From: Longimicrobium sp.
GTDB lineage: Bacteria > Gemmatimonadota > Gemmatimonadetes > Longimicrobiales > Longimicrobiaceae
DNA length: 51,258 nucleotides
Assembly (NCBI GenBank): GCA_036389135.1
Contig: DASVQP010000102.1
Span: 1-51,258 of the forward strand
Reading direction: 5' to 3'
Under the pieces are notes generated by a model. That model had not been told where the DNA came from. It did no database searches and was given only the letters and a program-made list of their open reading frames with translations. The translations under genes were made by a program, and so were the position numbers. Shown in pieces: positions 17,085 to 24,828 of this stretch (position 1 is the first letter of the stretch; each line of letters begins with the position of its first letter).

Positions 17085-17155
17085 GTGTTTCCGCCCCCTC
17101 TCTCGATAACGGAGAGGGGGCAGCGAGGAACGAGCGGGGGTGAGGGCCCCCGCCG
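17085..17155. repeat. CCCCGCTCGTC-type dispersed repeat, copy 2
   Basis: CCCCCTCTCTCGATAACGG is followed by GAGAGGGGGCAGCGAGG and AACGAGCGGGGGTGAGGG. The two halves form a hairpin (CCCCCTCTC/GAGAGGGGG), and the GAACGAGCGGGGG part matches copies at 11383 and 47104. It fills the divergent gap between lpxR and the CoiA-like gene. Confidence 0.6.
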
Positions 17156-17227
17156 GCCTTGCCCCCACGAAACCGCCCCCGCCACATTCCGAGGCGAAAC
17201 GCGCACCATGAACGACGGAGGAAGCAC

Positions 17228-17284
17228 ATGGCGGAGCTGGAGATCGAACGCCGCACCCTGCGCTTCGAAGCGCAGGGCGTCTGA
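17228..17284 (+). other. 18-codon ORF with strong RBS, probably the real start of the CoiA-like gene
   Basis: An ATG at 17228 is preceded by GGAGGAA at ideal spacing and encodes MAELEIERRTLRFEAQGV before a TGA at 17282. The next frame back, read from the CTG that overlaps this TGA (17281), continues LTETRESRAAEIRLAWAY and runs into the CoiA-like protein, with equally GC-rich third positions. This indicates a one-base frameshift or, less likely, a leader peptide with a coupled CTG start. Confidence 0.55.
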
Positions 17285-17370
17285 CCGAGACCCGCGAGTC
17301 CCGCGCCGCCGAGATCCGCCTGGCGTGGGCGTACGTCGCGGCGGATGAAGCCGGAGCCGCCGCCGCGTCC

Positions 17371-18855
17371 GTGGCGGCCGTGGACGGCGCGCGCCGCCCC
17401 TTCCGCGACGAGAACGATCGGATCGTCCCCGAAGAGCCGGGCGTGGAGCACCTCCTCGTGCCCGTCATCGCCTACCGCGCGCTCCCGCCGCGCCGCCGCC
17501 CGCGCAGCTTCTGTCCGGTCTGCCTGGAGCGGGTCTGGCTGAAGCTGGGCGCGCGCAACCGCCCCCACTACGCGCACCTGGCCGGCTCCGAATGCGCCGC
17601 CGCCCGCGGCGAGGGGGCGCTGCACCACGCGGCCAAGGTGCACCTGGCGGAGCAGCTCGGCCGCGGCGGGCCGCTGCGCGTGCGCCCCGTCTGCCACCGC
17701 GTGCCGCAGGAGCGGAGCACGGAGCGCTGCACCGCCGCCCCCGAGAACGCGTGGCCGCTGGAGTGGGACGAAGTGCGCGTGGAGCACTCCCTTCCCTCCC
17801 TGCGCGCGGACGTGGTGCTCCTGCGCGGCGGCGCCATCGTGGCGGCCGTGGAGGTCTACGCATCGCACGCGGTGGACGACGAGAAAGCCGCCAAGTACCG
17901 CACCCTTGGGCTCCCCTGGATCGAGGTCCCGGCGCGCGGCGTCCTCCCCGACCACGGCGATCCGTGGACGCCCGACGATCCCCTCCCCCTCCTGGGCGAC
18001 AGCCGCCTCCACCCTCGAGTGTGGCGCTGCCCACGCCACGAGGGGCTGTACCGCGGGCTGCTGGAGTACGAGCGCAACGGCATCCACCGCGTGGCGCGCC
18101 GCCTGGTGCACGTCTACCGCACCGGCGCCGGCCGCAGCTCCGGCGAGAACCGCTGCCGCGCGGTGGGGATCTCCATGATGGAGCGGCGCGAGGGGGGCGA
18201 GGCCGCCGAGTCGTGGCTGGAGCGCGACGACAGCGGCGCTCGCATCGGGTCCCCGGTGCTTGGCGCCGACCGTAGCGAGACGCGGCGCATCCTGCACGCG
18301 CAGTTCGGCGAGTGGGCGCGCTGGATGCGCGGCGCGCAGGGTGCGGTCCTGGACAGCCCCATGCGCTGGCTGGAAGCCGCCGAAGCCCCGCGCGCCGCCG
18401 ACCGCGCTTATCCGCAGCGCCTGCGCTGGGACGCACACGCCGAGACTTTTCGCGGGGTACCCGAGCTTCCGCAGCTCGCCTGGCCCGCGCTCCCCGCCGT
18501 ACCCGGCGCGCCGCACCCCGTCCTGGGGCGCTCGCCGCACTGCTGGACGGAGACGCACCGCAGGGGGCCCATCGTCCACGCGGTCGACGGCCCCGTCTGG
18601 CTGACGCTGGTCGCGCACGCGTGGACGGACGCGCAGGGCCCCGCCATTCGCGCCGACGTCGCCGCGTACGTCCACGACGGCCGCCGCTGGCGCACCGTCG
18701 AAGGCGCCCCCTTCACCGCCACCCTCCGCGCGCCCGATCCGCCCTGGCACACGATCCTCCCCGCCATCGCCCGCGCCCTCGCCCCGCTCGACCCCGAAAC
18801 GCTGCTCGACGGCACCGCCGTGCGCGAAGCCGTCGCGGTTCAGCTCGCATCCTGA
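17371..18855 (+). CDS. CoiA-like nuclease domain protein
   Basis: The 494-residue frame has a zinc-finger-like segment with CPVC (residues 48-51) and HYAH (66-69). A restriction-endonuclease-like core follows, with RADVVLL (Asp147) and VAAVEVYAS (Glu161), and then EKAAKYRTLGLPWIEVPA. That is the layout of competence protein CoiA. The C-terminal 300 residues are Trp- and Arg-rich with a WRCPRHEGLYRG segment and no recognised domain. In streptococci CoiA promotes recombination of incoming DNA; relatives elsewhere are uncharacterised and may serve DNA repair or defence. The GTG at 17371 is the first usable in-frame start, but coding-like sequence in the same frame begins at about 17281. Confidence 0.7.
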   Translation: MAAVDGARRPFRDENDRIVPEEPGVEHLLVPVIAYRALPPRRRPRSFCPVCLERVWLKLGARNRPHYAHLAGSECAAARGEGALHHAAKVHLAEQLGRGGPLRVRPVCHRVPQERSTERCTAAPENAWPLEWDEVRVEHSLPSLRADVVLLRGGAIVAAVEVYASHAVDDEKAAKYRTLGLPWIEVPARGVLPDHGDPWTPDDPLPLLGDSRLHPRVWRCPRHEGLYRGLLEYERNGIHRVARRLVHVYRTGAGRSSGENRCRAVGISMMERREGGEAAESWLERDDSGARIGSPVLGADRSETRRILHAQFGEWARWMRGAQGAVLDSPMRWLEAAEAPRAADRAYPQRLRWDAHAETFRGVPELPQLAWPALPAVPGAPHPVLGRSPHCWTETHRRGPIVHAVDGPVWLTLVAHAWTDAQGPAIRADVAAYVHDGRRWRTVEGAPFTATLRAPDPPWHTILPAIARALAPLDPETLLDGTAVREAVAVQLAS

Positions 18856-18868
18856 CCCCCGCACCTCC

Positions 18869-19172
18869 ACTTCCTGAACGGAGCGCCTCACAGTACCTGC
18901 CCTGCCGGGATTCCATGGCGCGGAGTGAAGGAGACGGGCTCTCCCGCGCAAACGGATCCGTCCAATGTTCAGACGACCGTGCGTGCTGATAGACGGAGCG
19001 GGCTTGCCGATCCGTCGCCAGAGCTGGGACAGGCGGCGGCGCCGCCCCGAATCCCGGGTACCAGGATCAGAACATTGGATGTTGCGGCGCACGCGGCGGA
19101 GCCCGTCTCCTTCACTTCGCGCCGCAGGGTCGCGAAGGTGGAAGCGCGGCGAAGCGCTCCGTTCAGGAAGTT
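18869..19172. mobile_element. 304-bp MITE-like element with matching inverted arms
   Basis: Three blocks on the left match the right in inverted order: an 18-mer starting ACTTCCTGAACGG (18869-18886 and 19155-19172), an 18-mer containing GAAGGAGACGGGCTC (18924-18941 and 19100-19117), and TCCAATGTTC (18961-18970 and 19071-19080). There is no coding content and no clear target duplication. It sits 13 bases after the CoiA-like stop codon. It resembles a non-autonomous element or a long structured RNA; genome copies would decide. Confidence 0.6.
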
Positions 19173-19204
19173 GGGTGGGAAACGCGGTTGCTTGTACAAA
19201 CGCG

Positions 19205-19241
19205 GAGACGCGGAGGAGCTTTCTCCGCGCCTCCGCGTCTC
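19205..19241 (-). terminator. GAGACGCGGAGG hairpin after the barrel gene
   Basis: GAGACGCGGAGG (19205-19216) and CCTCCGCGTCTC (19230-19241) form a perfect 12-bp stem with a 13-nt loop. It lies 31 bases beyond the stop of the minus-strand barrel gene, and the sequence is related to the outer arms of the repeat at 24943-25101. Terminator use is inferred from position. Confidence 0.5.
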
Positions 19242-19272
19242 GGCGTGAGGCCGCTGTTCGTGGGTTACGAGC

Positions 19273-19884
19273 TTACCGCCCGCCGCCCGGGAACCACGAG
19301 ATGCCGATGTTGATGCGCGCCGTGGTCGCGTCGACGCCTTCGTCGGTAGTCTGGGACTCGCCGCCGATCTTGATCGTGTCCAGTTCGCCCGCGGTGAAGC
19401 GCAGGTTGGCGTCCAGCGCCAGCTTCGGGCTGAAGAAGTAGTTGAGCCCCGCCGCGCCGGTGAAGCCGGTCCCGGAGATCTGGACGTCTTCACCGCTCTC
19501 CGCGTCCTCCTCCACCAGCGCGATGCTGGAGACACCGAGCTCCAGGTACGGCACCAGCGCGCTCGCCGGGTTGGCGAACGAGAAGCGCCCCGCGAGGTCG
19601 CCATGGCCCAGCCCGAAGCTGCCGCCATCGGCCTCGACGTTGGCGCCGGTGAGGTTGATCAGCACGCCGAACTGCGGAGTGAAGTTGTACCCGGCGGTCA
19701 GGCTGATCCCGAAACCTTTCTCGGTGTCGGTCTCTTCGTCCTCGAGGTCAAAATTGATGGACGAGCCGTTGAGCGCCGCGCCAAGGTGGAAGCCAGCGGT
19801 GGTGGAACGGGCCTGCGCCGAAACGTCGGTGGCGGCGGCGGCAAGCGCGAACACGGAGATCGCGAACATGGAACGAACGGGCAT
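19273..19884 (-). CDS. Outer-membrane beta-barrel protein
   Basis: About 203 residues with a clear signal peptide (FAISVFALAAAATDVSAQA). The mature part alternates strands and turns typical of an eight-stranded barrel: TAGFHLGAALNGSS, FGISLTAGYNFTPQFGVLINL, ALVPYLELGVSS, GLNYFFSPKLALDANLRF and the final INIGISWF strand with an aromatic near the end. It resembles OmpW/OmpX-like porin-family proteins of unknown cargo. Acidic DLEDEETDTEKG and EEDAESGEDV insertions are likely surface loops. The second ATG (19884) was chosen because GGAG lies just upstream. It follows the spermidine-synthase-like gene by about 100 bases on the same strand, perhaps in its transcript. Confidence 0.8.
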   Translation of the reverse strand: MPVRSMFAISVFALAAAATDVSAQARSTTAGFHLGAALNGSSINFDLEDEETDTEKGFGISLTAGYNFTPQFGVLINLTGANVEADGGSFGLGHGDLAGRFSFANPASALVPYLELGVSSIALVEEDAESGEDVQISGTGFTGAAGLNYFFSPKLALDANLRFTAGELDTIKIGGESQTTDEGVDATTARINIGISWFPGGGR

Positions 19885-19980
19885 GCTATTCTCCATCCGG
19901 AGTGGGGGTTTGCGGGCGGTCGCCCGCGGTGTTCCGCGGCAGCCATGTGCGGCCGCGGAAATGATGTGCGGAAGGCCGGC

Positions 19981-21516
19981 TCAGGCGCCGAAGTCCTTCC
20001 AGTCCTGGTCGTAGTAGCGCACGAGCACCGGGTCGTCCAGGCGGTTCACGGCCGCCTGCACGGGGCGCATGTCGGCTGGGAAGTCGAAGAGCGCGGGCAG
20101 GCCGCTCGGAGTAAGGAAGCGCAGGCCGGCGGGGAGCGCGGAGGGGGGCGCGTACTCGCCGCGGCCCGCCAGGATGAAGCCCCACTCGCCGAACGACGGC
20201 ACGTACAGGTGGTACGGCCGGGTGCGGAAGCCCGCGTCGCGCAGGGTGGCGTCGATGCTCCAGAAGGCGCGCCGCGCGAACATCGGCGACGTGCTCTGCA
20301 CCACGGCGAGCCCATCGCGGCTCATCCGGCGCGCCAGCAGGCGGTAGAAGGCGGTGGTGTAGAGCTTCCCGACGGCGTAGTTGGACGGGTCCGGGAAGTC
20401 GGCCACCACGAAGTCGAACATCTCGTCGGTGTGCGACAGCCACTGGAAGGCGTCCTCGTTCACCACCCGCACCCGCGGCGACTTCAGCGACCCCGCATTG
20501 AGCTCGGTGAGCACCGGGTGCGTGGCGAAGAGGCGCGTCATCTCCGGGTCCAGGTCCACCAGCGTTACCTGCTGCACGCCGGGGTAGCGCAGCACCTCGC
20601 GCACCGCCAGCCCGTCGCCGCCGCCCAGGACGAGCACCCGACGCGCGCCGGGGAGCGCCGCCAGACCCGGGTGCACCAGCGCCTCGTGGTAGCGGTACTC
20701 GTCGCGCGAGGAGAACTGGAGGTGGCCGTTGAGGAAGAGCCGCAGGTCGTCCTTCCACGCCGTCAGGACGATCCGCTGGTAGCGCGAGTCACGCGTGAAG
20801 ACGATCTCGTCCGCGTAGATGCTCCTCTCGGCCGCGCGCGTCAACCGTTCGGCGCCCACGAAGCCGGCGCAGAGGAGCGCGATGACGGCCACGCACGCCG
20901 CCTGCAGCGCCCGCCGCTCCACCAGCACCTCGCGGAAGAGGTGCGTGGACCAGAGCGCGACCCCCGCGTTCACGATGCCGAACGCGATCGCCGACCTCAC
21001 GAGCCCCAGCTGCGGCACCAGGACGGCGGGAAAGAGGAGCGATGCTCCCAGCGCCCCCAGGTAGTCCCAGGCGAGGACGTTCGCGACGATGTCCTTGAAC
21101 TCGAAGCGCCCCTTGAGGATGCGCATCAGCAGCGGGATCTCCAGCCCCACCAGCGCGCCGATCACGGCCACCAGCGCGTACAGCAGCACCCGGAAGGCGT
21201 CCGTGTACGCGAAGGCCAGGAATAGCGCGGCCGACGAGAAGCCGCCCACCACCGCCACCAGGAGCTCGGTGGCCACGAAGCGCTCCACGATCCCGCGCTT
21301 CACGTAGCGGCTGAGCCAGCTCCCCACCCCCATGGCGGCCAGGTAGGTACCGATGACGGTGGAGAACTGCATGACGCTGTCGCCCAGCAGGTAGCTGCTG
21401 AGCGCCCCCGCCACCAGCTCGTAGACGAGGCCGCACGCCGCGATCAGGAGGACGGTGAGGAACAGCGCGGCGGCACTCCCCTGCGTGCCGCCGGCCGTGG
21501 AGGCGCGCGTGCTCAG
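19981..21516 (-). CDS. Membrane-anchored spermidine-synthase-like aminopropyltransferase
   Basis: About 511 residues. The first half has seven or eight transmembrane helices (roughly 15-215), beginning ALFLTVLLIAACGLVYELVAGALSS. The second half is a spermidine synthase domain with VLVLGGGDGLAVREVL, VTLVDLDPEM and the DFPDPSNYAVGKLYT active-site segment. It should move an aminopropyl group from decarboxylated SAM to an amine at the membrane. There is no ATG, GTG or TTG between the previous gene and the first conserved residues; the only fit is a CTG at 21516 that overlaps the DUF350 stop (CTGA). It ends the speD-DUF4178-DUF350 operon. Confidence 0.9.
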   Translation of the reverse strand: MSTRASTAGGTQGSAAALFLTVLLIAACGLVYELVAGALSSYLLGDSVMQFSTVIGTYLAAMGVGSWLSRYVKRGIVERFVATELLVAVVGGFSSAALFLAFAYTDAFRVLLYALVAVIGALVGLEIPLLMRILKGRFEFKDIVANVLAWDYLGALGASLLFPAVLVPQLGLVRSAIAFGIVNAGVALWSTHLFREVLVERRALQAACVAVIALLCAGFVGAERLTRAAERSIYADEIVFTRDSRYQRIVLTAWKDDLRLFLNGHLQFSSRDEYRYHEALVHPGLAALPGARRVLVLGGGDGLAVREVLRYPGVQQVTLVDLDPEMTRLFATHPVLTELNAGSLKSPRVRVVNEDAFQWLSHTDEMFDFVVADFPDPSNYAVGKLYTTAFYRLLARRMSRDGLAVVQSTSPMFARRAFWSIDATLRDAGFRTRPYHLYVPSFGEWGFILAGRGEYAPPSALPAGLRFLTPSGLPALFDFPADMRPVQAAVNRLDDPVLVRYYDQDWKDFGA

Positions 21517-21725
21517 CCTACGATCGCCGCGCTGATGACGATGCCGAAGGCGATCACCACGGCGCCCATGAGGATGGCGAGGGCGGTGTTGTGCTCCTCG
21601 ATCAGCTCCTTCCACAGCGTTCCCGGCGTCATGCGGTCCACGATCACCAGCGCCACCGCCAGGATGACGATGCCGAGGATGGAGTAGACGACGACCGCCA
21701 GAATGTCGTTCGCGAGCTGGTTCAT
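21513..21725 (-). CDS. DUF350 small membrane protein (YjfL-like)
   Basis: The 70-residue product has two transmembrane helices (about 8-30 and 48-69) separated by a polar loop with DRMTPGTLWKELIEEHNTALA, the signature of DUF350. Full-length DUF350 proteins such as E. coli YjfL often contain two copies; this is one copy. In E. coli yjfL sits beside a YgiB-like (yjfM) and a YgiC-like (yjfC) gene, and relatives of both occur 6 kb away here. AAAGGAGAT precedes the ATG. The stop overlaps the CTG start of the aminopropyltransferase. The function of DUF350 is unknown; a membrane partner of the polyamine enzyme is inferred. Confidence 0.88.
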   Translation of the reverse strand: MNQLANDILAVVVYSILGIVILAVALVIVDRMTPGTLWKELIEEHNTALAILMGAVVIAFGIVISAAIVG

Positions 21726-21734
21726 TGATCTCCT

Positions 21735-21926
21735 TTACTTGCCGCCGACGTAGCGGCCGCTGCCGCCGTAGATGGGGCGGTTCGCCCCGGGGTTGTCGCG
21801 CACGGAGCGCGGTGTTCCGTCCTGCGTCTCGCTGACCGAGGCCATGCTGTACCCGGTGTACTCCACCCACGCCAGCAGCGCCAGCACGCCCAGGCCGTAT
21901 GCGATGTAGATGCGCGGACCTTTCAT
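21735..21926 (-). CDS. Small membrane protein, unknown
   Basis: A 63-residue product with one N-terminal transmembrane helix (IYIAYGLGVLALLAWVEYTGY) and a polar tail rich in Gly, Asn and Arg, ending GGSGRYVGGK. No family recognised. Its TAA stop overlaps the ribosome site of the DUF350 gene, so it clearly belongs to the operon. The ATG abuts a GGGGAAT tandem repeat, so no Shine-Dalgarno sequence is visible; the original one was probably lost to repeat insertion, and expression may rely on another start or on read-through. Confidence 0.65.
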   Translation of the reverse strand: MKGPRIYIAYGLGVLALLAWVEYTGYSMASVSETQDGTPRSVRDNPGANRPIYGGSGRYVGGK

Positions 21927-22558
21927 TGGGGAATGGGGAATGGGGAATGGGGAGGCCCTCTCCCCCGCTCGTCACCTCACTGTCCGCCACCGAACCTCGT
22001 AGGGGCGCGATTCATCGCGCCCGTGCCCGCCCCCGCACCGCCGCCTTCCTTTCACACCGACCTTCGTAGGGGCCGCCCCACGTGGCTGCCCGTGCCCGCC
22101 CGCGCACCGCCGCCTCCGCAACGCACCGCAACCTCGTAGGGGCAGACCCACGTGTCTGCCCACCCTCGCCCTTCCTCAACACCCGTCATACCCGATCGGA
22201 CCGGCCTTCACCAGAAATGTCATCCTGAGCGAGCCGCCTCCCCTACGCTCGCGGTGCGCACCGCACTCCTGCGGCGAACGAAGGATCTAGCCGGAGCCGG
22301 GCCGGGCATCGCGCCTCACCGCCAACCCCTCGGAACGCGCAGTAGATCCTTCGCTCCGCGCCACAGGTTGGATAACGGGCAAGCACGGAGCAGCGCGTCA
22401 CTCAGGATGACGTAACGAAGGGGTGCCCGGCTCCCGGCAGCCCGCTTCAGCGGGCTTCGCGTGGTTCCAGCCGGGGGATTCATCCCCCGCGGCCGGCGCC
22501 GCGCCCCCATTCCCCATTCCCCATTCCCCATTCCCCATTCCCCATTCCCCACTCCCCC
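21927..22558. repeat. Composite repeat island inside the polyamine operon
   Basis: This 632-bp non-coding stretch is bounded by 7-bp tandem arrays in opposite orientation: three AATGGGG units (21932-21952) and six ATTCCCC units (22509-22550). Inside, in order, are a CCCCGCTCGTC module (21953-21985), three GTAGGGGC palindromes (21994-22166), a GTCATCCTGAG/CTCAGGATGAC inverted element (about 22217-22412) and a GCTTCAGCGGGC plus CCGGGGGATTCATCCCCC module (22440-22495). All of these modules recur elsewhere in the window. It separates DUF4178 from the downstream genes of its operon. Confidence 0.8.
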
Positions 22559-24469
22559 TCAGTCATCATCATCGCTCTCCTCCGGCGCATAATCGCTCTC
22601 CTGCCAGCGCTGCGACTCGAAGCCGATGGAGGCGAACGCCGCGAGGGCGGCGGGGGCCGCGAGGAGGAGGAAGGCGGCGATGAAGAACCCCCCGCCGGGA
22701 ACGTCGTGCGTCAGGGTGACGGTGTAGGCGACCGGGACCTCGGCCTCCGGGTCGATCAGGAGCTGGTAGCGCCCCGCGGGAACCGAGGGGAGCCGCACCT
22801 CGTCCGAGGACGAGCCCTCACTCCAGCTCTCGCCGCCCTCCACACCGTGGTACTGGCTCACCTCACGGCCGAACTCCAGGCGCTTCCCCGTCTCTTCGTT
22901 GACCAGCGCAAAGGAGAAGAACGCCCACGCGTTGTCCAGGTCGGTGTCCACCTCCACCTGCAGGGCCGCCGGGCGCCCCGTCAGCACGATGGGGCCGGCC
23001 TCGATCGAAGTGGAGTCTTCCGGAAGGCCCGGCTGGAAGGCGTAGCGCTCGCTGAACACCCGGTCGTTCCGCGCCGTGGAGCAGCGCCCCACCATCACCA
23101 CCGTGAACAGCGCCGTCAGCACCATGAACGCCCGCCAGTAGCGCCGCGAGCGATCGACGTGCGGCGACGGCTGGCAGGCGAACACGCCCTTGGGTGCCGG
23201 CGGCAGCCCCGGGAGCCCGAAGTTCTTGTAGATGGTGGAGGGCGGCACGTACTCCGCCAACGACCACGCCGTCTCCCCCGCCGTGTCCTCGCTGGAGAGC
23301 ATCCGCGGCGGGTGGACGAAATCGCGCACCAGCTCCTCGTCGCCGACGTGGACCTCCCACGGGAACTCGCCGAGGACAAAGGTGGTGGTCGCCGTGTCCG
23401 TGGCGAAGTGCTTGAAGGTCTCGCCGTTCAGCGTCGCGATGGGGCGCCCGCCCGCCGTTCCCATCTTGGGGATGCTGTGCAGGGGAGTGGCGTCCGTCCA
23501 GTGCCCGTTCTCCTCCGTGAGGTAGCGGAATCCGCGCTCCGGGTGGTAGAGGACGTACTCGGACCACGGGTACTGCACCGCCTCCTCGGTCACCGAGCGG
23601 ATCTGGAAGCCGATCACCTCCCACTCCGCCCCGTGCAGCCGCCCGCGCGTGCCCAGCGGAATGCGCGGCGTGTGCGTCAGCCGCTGCTGGAAGCTCTGCA
23701 GGACGCGGAGGCCGGGGTCCTGCGCGTCCAGCACCGATCCGCACGAGCCGCACACCACGCTTACCGTGCGCCCGGCGGCGCGCACCGTCACCGCGCCGCC
23801 GCACTGCGGGCAACGAAGGGTGCGCACCTCCTGCGCCTTCGGGGCGGCGAGCTCGCGCAGCCCCGTCAGCTTCAGCGCTTCCCACGACAACGCCTCGCCC
23901 GCGAAAAGGAGCGGCGGCGTCTCGCTGTAGTCGATCGTCCCCACCCGGCCGTCGTGCGAGCGCAGATCGGCGAAGAGGATCTCGTCCTTGTCCCAGTACG
24001 CGAAGGGAAGGTCGCCCTCGGTGCCGGCGTAGCGCGCGCGCACCACCTCGGTCACCTGGAGCTGTCCGCCGCTCGCATTCACCACGTCGCCCGGCCGCAC
24101 GAGCTCCGGCGCGGGGAGCGCCGGGGGCGGAACGAGGTCGGTCATCGACAGCTCGCCGTCCGCCTCGGCCAGCCACGCGCTCGCCCCGTCGCCGGTGACG
24201 ACGTGCCACTCGTTCCACACGCCCCGCTCCCACGCGTAGGCGATGCGCCCGACGACTTCGAACGAGCGCCCGCGGTACTCTCCGCTCGTGCCGAGCTGGA
24301 TGCGCGAGTCGGCGCTCGGCGGGGCGGAGACCACCCCCACGCGCTCCAGCGCCACGTCGTGCCGCACGATCACGGACGAGCAGTACGGGCAGACGCTCTG
24401 CACCGCGCCGGCCCAGCGGAACTCAAAGGGCGCCCCGCAGCTGGGGCACTGCGCGGCCGGCGCCGTCAC
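22559..24469 (-). CDS. DUF4178 protein with zinc ribbons and membrane helices
   Basis: This 636-residue protein begins with a CPSC...CPYC zinc ribbon (about residues 8-33), then a DUF4178 domain (about 55-200, IQLGTSGEYRGRSFEVVGRIAY...). A second zinc ribbon CPQC...CGSC (about 220-245) precedes a second DUF4178 domain (IPLGTRGRLHGAEWEVIGFQIR...). Two transmembrane helices follow (about 450-470 and 592-615), and the protein ends in an acidic ESDDDD tail. Its GTG start overlaps the speD stop (GTGA). DUF4178 has no known activity; linkage to polyamine enzymes and DUF350 suggests a membrane-associated scaffold or sensor. Its stop is followed within eight bases by a tandem repeat array. Confidence 0.88.
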   Translation of the reverse strand: MTAPAAQCPSCGAPFEFRWAGAVQSVCPYCSSVIVRHDVALERVGVVSAPPSADSRIQLGTSGEYRGRSFEVVGRIAYAWERGVWNEWHVVTGDGASAWLAEADGELSMTDLVPPPALPAPELVRPGDVVNASGGQLQVTEVVRARYAGTEGDLPFAYWDKDEILFADLRSHDGRVGTIDYSETPPLLFAGEALSWEALKLTGLRELAAPKAQEVRTLRCPQCGGAVTVRAAGRTVSVVCGSCGSVLDAQDPGLRVLQSFQQRLTHTPRIPLGTRGRLHGAEWEVIGFQIRSVTEEAVQYPWSEYVLYHPERGFRYLTEENGHWTDATPLHSIPKMGTAGGRPIATLNGETFKHFATDTATTTFVLGEFPWEVHVGDEELVRDFVHPPRMLSSEDTAGETAWSLAEYVPPSTIYKNFGLPGLPPAPKGVFACQPSPHVDRSRRYWRAFMVLTALFTVVMVGRCSTARNDRVFSERYAFQPGLPEDSTSIEAGPIVLTGRPAALQVEVDTDLDNAWAFFSFALVNEETGKRLEFGREVSQYHGVEGGESWSEGSSSDEVRLPSVPAGRYQLLIDPEAEVPVAYTVTLTHDVPGGGFFIAAFLLLAAPAALAAFASIGFESQRWQESDYAPEESDDDD

Positions 24470-24828
24470 GCGGCCACCACCGCGGCGTAGGGCCGGTCCA
24501 CCGCGCGCACCGTCACCTCATCGGCGCCGAAGCGGGCGCGCAGCTCGGCGTCGAAGCTCCACTCAGGACGCGGGCGGCAGCAGAACAGGTTGAGGCAGAG
24601 CGAGCCGTGCTCGGGAAAGGTGTGCACGGTCAGGTGGCTTTCGGCCAGCAGCACCATCCCGGTGACGCCCCCCGGCCCCGGGAACTTGTGCCAGAGCGGG
24701 TCGCCCACCGGGTGCAGCCCCAGCCCAACCACCATGGCCGCGAAGAGGGTGCGCAGCGCCTCCACGTCGCCCAGCGGCGCGGGGTCGCAGCCGTGCGCCT
24801 CCACCAGCCATTCGCGGCCATCGGTCAC
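24466..24828 (-). CDS. S-adenosylmethionine decarboxylase proenzyme (SpeD/SpeH type)
   Basis: A 120-residue class 1B AdoMetDC. The processing site LAESHLTVHTFPEHG is intact: cleavage before Ser64 would give the pyruvoyl group, with the family His69 and the cysteine in LFCC (83-84) conserved. It produces decarboxylated SAM, the aminopropyl donor for the SpeE-like enzyme encoded at the end of the same operon. The GTG at 24828 has CGGAG six bases upstream; the longer open frame runs into leader DNA. It is the first gene of the operon and overlaps the DUF4178 start. A sigma-70-like promoter lies 70-110 bases upstream. Confidence 0.93.
   Translation of the reverse strand: MTDGREWLVEAHGCDPAPLGDVEALRTLFAAMVVGLGLHPVGDPLWHKFPGPGGVTGMVLLAESHLTVHTFPEHGSLCLNLFCCRPRPEWSFDAELRARFGADEVTVRAVDRPYAAVVAA

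Noticed and set aside
17268-17284. Programmed -1 frameshift at the CoiA-like start
   Set aside because: No X-XXY-YYZ slippery sequence or downstream pseudoknot is evident; an indel or coupled reinitiation is simpler.
16162-19092. 976-codon open frame on the minus strand
   Set aside because: Only the last 305 codons (LpxR) are real; the upstream part is antisense to the CoiA-like gene.
22504-22555. ATTCCCC array as a phase-variable coding repeat
   Set aside because: It lies after the DUF4178 stop codon, so changes in copy number would not alter a protein frame.
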